A stretch of DNA of 64,000 bases from VRUE01 sp963699215 (GTDB lineage Bacteria; Actinomycetota; Thermoleophilia; Solirubrobacterales; 70-9). The notes below the pieces were generated by a model. The model was not told where the DNA came from. It saw only the letters and a list, made by a program, of their open reading frames with translations, and searched no databases. Below are positions 61,647-64,000 of this stretch, in pieces (positions within the stretch are counted from its first letter, which is position 1; each line of letters begins with the position of its first letter). The stretch is taken from positions 124,001 through 188,000 of the forward strand of contig OY969422.1 of the NCBI GenBank assembly GCA_963699215.1. The letters run 5' to 3'. A program made the position numbers and the translations under genes.

Positions 61647-62231
61647 ATGCCGACCCGGCTTCCGCTCCTCGCCCTGCTGCTCCTCGCCTCTCTCCTCTTG
61701 GCGACGGCCGGCGCCTCGCACGTCGCGGCCGATCCCGCCACCGACCCACTCGCCTTCGAAGAGACGTTCGAAGGCGAAGCCGAAGAAGCCGAAGGCGAAG
61801 CGGAAAGCGAATGCGACACCGCCTTCGAAGAAGCCGACGAAGGCGAGCTCGGGCAGGACGAAGCGGAAGCGATCTGCGAAGAAGAAGCCGAAGACAGCAG
61901 GAAGAAGACCGCCGGGCGCGGCTCGGTGGCGCCGGAAGAGTGTCTCCTGCGAAGCGTCCACGCCCACGCCGCCGACAACTCGGCGCACAGCAAGCTGAAG
62001 CTGACGCTCGGCTACACGACCTACGAGCCCGCAAACGCGATGATCGAGATCCGCAAGGGGTCGAGTCGCATAGCGACGATGCGTCGACAGCTCGGTCGCA
62101 GCGGCGTCCTGCGAATCGTCAAGAACCTCAGCGACGGCAAAGCCCCCAAGCGGCTCACGATCCGCCTGGATATCCCCGGCTCACCCGGCTACTGCGGTAA
62201 GTACGAGACGGAAAAGGTCCGCGTCCACTAG
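61647..62231 (+). CDS. Secreted acidic protein, unknown function
   Basis: A 194-residue exported protein. RLPLLALLLLASLLLATAGA is a signal peptide; residues 30-90 are a highly acidic Glu/Ala-rich stretch (EETFEGEAEEAEGEAESE, EEADEGELGQDEAEA), and the C-terminal half (EECLLRSVHAHAADNSAHSKLKLTLGYTTYEP..YCGKYETEKVRVH) looks like a small beta domain with paired cysteines. No family is recognised. It lies 32 nt after ogt and its stop overlaps the converging hydrolase gene by 4 nt. The acidic repeats could bind calcium or other cations. Confidence 0.7.
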   Translation: MPTRLPLLALLLLASLLLATAGASHVAADPATDPLAFEETFEGEAEEAEGEAESECDTAFEEADEGELGQDEAEAICEEEAEDSRKKTAGRGSVAPEECLLRSVHAHAADNSAHSKLKLTLGYTTYEPANAMIEIRKGSSRIATMRRQLGRSGVLRIVKNLSDGKAPKRLTIRLDIPGSPGYCGKYETEKVRVH

Positions 62232-62872
62232 CTCGGCAGGGTCGTCGCCAGCCACTCGCCTGCCGCTCGCAGGTGGGCGGGATCGATCCGATGGCCGATG
62301 TCCGACTCGTGGTACTCGACCTCGAGCCCTCCCGCTTCCAGTTGCCCGCGGGCTTGGTGGGCTAGATCGACGCCGATAATCGGGTCGGATCGACCATGGG
62401 CGATGAAGGCGGGGGTGTCGCGCCGGTCCTCGAAGTGAGGCTGCCAGCCCTCGACCCCAGGGACGAAGCCGCTGAAGGCGAGGATTCCGCTCACCGGCGG
62501 GCGACCGGCGTCGAGCGCCGTCGCGTAGCTCATCACCGAGCCCATCGAGAAACCGCCGAGAACCGTATGGGTGGGCGGGATCGCCGTCTCCTCCCAGAGC
62601 CGATCGTGGAACTCGGCGAGAGCGCCCCGGGCGGCATGGAAGGTGTCGTGGTCGGGATAGCCGAACTGGGGAACCAGATACCAGTGGTACCCCGGCGAGC
62701 CCGGCAGCTTCAGCGGCGCCCGCGGCGTGACGACCAAGAGCCGCCGGTCGGGATCGAGCGCACCGGCTAGGGCGAGGAGGTCCCCCTCGTCGGTCCCGCG
62801 CCCGTGATGCAGAACCAGCAGCCCGTCAGGGTCGCCCGCAGCCGGTCGCTCCCGGTAGACGAGCGGCTCCAT
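62228..62872 (-). CDS. Alpha/beta hydrolase, phospholipase/carboxylesterase family
   Basis: A 214-residue serine esterase starting at ATG 62872 (MEPLVYRERPAAGDPDGLLVLHHGRGTDEGDLL). The oxyanion HHGRG, nucleophile elbow GGFSMGSVMSYA, Asp in AHGRSDPIIGVDLA and His in YHESDIGHRIDPAHL form the complete triad of the YpfH/carboxylesterase family. Natural substrates are unknown. It begins 2 nt after the prfB stop, so it is likely cotranscribed with prfB. The frame extends upstream within prfB, but that part is antisense-like and unused. Confidence 0.88.
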   Translation of the reverse strand: MEPLVYRERPAAGDPDGLLVLHHGRGTDEGDLLALAGALDPDRRLLVVTPRAPLKLPGSPGYHWYLVPQFGYPDHDTFHAARGALAEFHDRLWEETAIPPTHTVLGGFSMGSVMSYATALDAGRPPVSGILAFSGFVPGVEGWQPHFEDRRDTPAFIAHGRSDPIIGVDLAHQARGQLEAGGLEVEYHESDIGHRIDPAHLRAAGEWLATTLPS

Positions 62873-62874
62873 GG

Positions 62875-63994
62875 CTAGCCGGCCGAGGAAGCCGCGGTCT
62901 TGTTCAGGTAGTCGCGGATGAAGTCGTCGATGTCGCCGTCGAGGACGCGCTGCGCGTCGCCCACCTCGTGCCCGGTGCGGTGGTCTTTGACCCGCTGGTC
63001 GGGATGGAGGAAGTAGCTGCGGATCTGCGAGCCCCAGGCGACGTCCTTGACCTCGCCCCGCTCCTTCGCCAGAGCCTCGGCCCGTTTGCGCTCCTCGAGC
63101 TCGATCAGCTTCGAGCGCAGCAGCTGCATCGCCACCGCCTTGTTCTGGGTCTGCGAGCGCTCGTTCTGGCATTGGACGACGACCCCGGTCGGGAGGTGGG
63201 TGATCCGCACCGCCGAGTCGGTCTTGTTGACGTGCTGGCCGCCGGCGCCGGAGGCCCGGTAGGTGTCGACGCGCAGATCGGCGTCGTCGATCTCGACCTC
63301 GACGCCCTCGTCGACCAGCGGCCCGACGTCGACCTGGGCAAAGCTGGTGTGGCGCCGCGCCGAGGAGTCGAAGGGCGAGATCCGCACCAGCCGGTGGACG
63401 CCGCGCTCGGCGGCGAAGAGCCCGTAGGCGTTCTCGCCGCGGGCGACGAAGGTGGCCGACTTGAGGCCGGCCTCCTCCCCCGGCGAGGCCTCCTTCATCT
63501 CGACCTCGAAGCCACGCCCCTCGGCCCAGCGCAGGTACATCCGCAGCAGGATCTCGGCCCAGTCCTGGGAGTCGGTGCCGCCGGCCCCGGCGTGCACCGA
63601 GACGACCGCGTCGCCGCCGTCGTACTGACCGCTGAACAGGCGGGCCTCTTCGAGCTCGGCCAGGCGCTGTTCGACCGAGGCCATCTGGGTCGCCAGCTCG
63701 GTGGCCATCTCCTCGTCCTCGGCGGCCATCTCGGCCAGCTCGCCGAGGTCGCCGGCCTCGGACTCCAGCTCGGCGAACGTCTTCAGCTTGCGCTGGGCGC
63801 GCGCGTGGGCGGCAGAGGTGCGCGCCGCCGCCGCCTGGTCGTCCCAGAAGCCGGGTCGGCCCATCTCCTCCTCGAGCCGCTCGGCTTCGTCCCGCAGCGA
63901 GGCCGGGTCAAAGGTAGTCCGCGAGCAGCTTCAACTGCTCGCGGATCTCGGCGAGCCGCGCAGGAACCGATTCGGTCGAGGCAGCATCGGCCAT
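62875..63994 (-). CDS. prfB: Peptide chain release factor 2 with programmed +1 frameshift
   Basis: Recognises UGA and UAA stop codons. ATG 63994 encodes 28 residues ending ADYL, then an in-frame CTT TGA C (63913-63907), the classical autoregulatory +1 frameshift site. Skipping T63910 continues DPASLRDEAERLEEEMGRPGFWDD and gives about 372 residues, the normal RF2 length. GGTDSQDWAEILLRMYLRW, the RF2 anticodon-like region (S-P-F type, ISPFDSSARRHTSFAQV) and the catalytic YRASGAGGQHVNKTDSAVRI are present. No obvious AGGGGG-type element precedes the slip site. It is followed by a hydrolase gene 2 nt on. Confidence 0.95.
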
Positions 63995-64000
63995 GCCCAC

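Overview
The window is a GC-rich (roughly 70 percent by eye), gene-dense bacterial chromosome segment. Most genes lie on the minus strand in tightly overlapped operons with many GTG and TTG starts. The gene content (Rpf-type transglycosylase domain, GAP/Sap family membrane protein, TadE-like pilins, FtsEX next to SmpB, tmRNA tag ending in ALAA) points to an actinobacterium. Deep-branching Thermoleophilia-like lineages fit best, but that placement is inference. There are no rRNA or tRNA genes, CRISPR arrays, prophages or complete insertion sequences. The only RNA gene recognised is tmRNA.

Layout. 0-5.4 kb: partial tgt, then a lower-glycolysis operon gap-pgk-tpiA-gpmI. 5.4-12.5 kb: VOC protein, a DrrAB-like ABC exporter, uvrC-rapZ, an enoyl-CoA hydratase, a copper-binding lipoprotein and a lactonase-like metallohydrolase. 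12.5-16.4 kb: a TetR/PaaK-like ligase operon with a clear promoter and operator, a methyltransferase, a MaoC hydratase and a VapBC module. 16.4-21.3 kb: pilus-like TadE/TadG proteins, one fused to two peptidoglycan hydrolase domains, interrupted by a phosphoesterase gene and a decayed toxin-antitoxin locus. 21.3-35.6 kb: a phosphate and polyphosphate block (pit with its PhoU-like partner, ppk, a PHP-glycosyltransferase fusion, two half-size CHAD proteins, ppx, phoU, pstBACS and a PhoB/PhoP-type regulator) with two PHO-box-like direct repeats. 35.6-44.4 kb: uppP, an HD phosphohydrolase, an Rpf-like protein, purU, a P450, an ABC-F ATPase and small enzymes. 44.4-53 kb: trans-translation and RNA decay (ssrA, smpB, rnr), a flavoprotein disulfide reductase, a membrane-anchored helix-hairpin-helix protein, a CtpA protease and ftsEX. 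53-64 kb: a metzincin-like metalloprotease, transketolase, nadA and nadC, a Fpg/Nei glycosylase, a sigma factor/ogt pair, secreted proteins, a hydrolase, and prfB with its programmed frameshift.

How the genes work together. The phosphate block couples uptake (Pst, Pit), regulation (PhoU, response regulator), polyphosphate synthesis and turnover (Ppk, Ppx) and probable polyphosphate binding (CHAD). ssrA, smpB and rnr within 5 kb form a ribosome-rescue and mRNA-decay group. Two pilus-type operons share a 19-nt upstream motif at the same distance from their start codons.

Caution. About fifteen otherwise intact, often essential genes carry single-base frameshifts, mostly +1, in G/C-rich runs. 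I read these as probable sequencing or assembly errors rather than pseudogenes and report those genes as whole loci. The most unusual features are the 35-bp palindrome inside rnr with a second intergenic copy, the 123-bp nested palindrome between ppx and the CHAD genes, the TadG-M15-SLT fusion, and the shared pilus-promoter motif.
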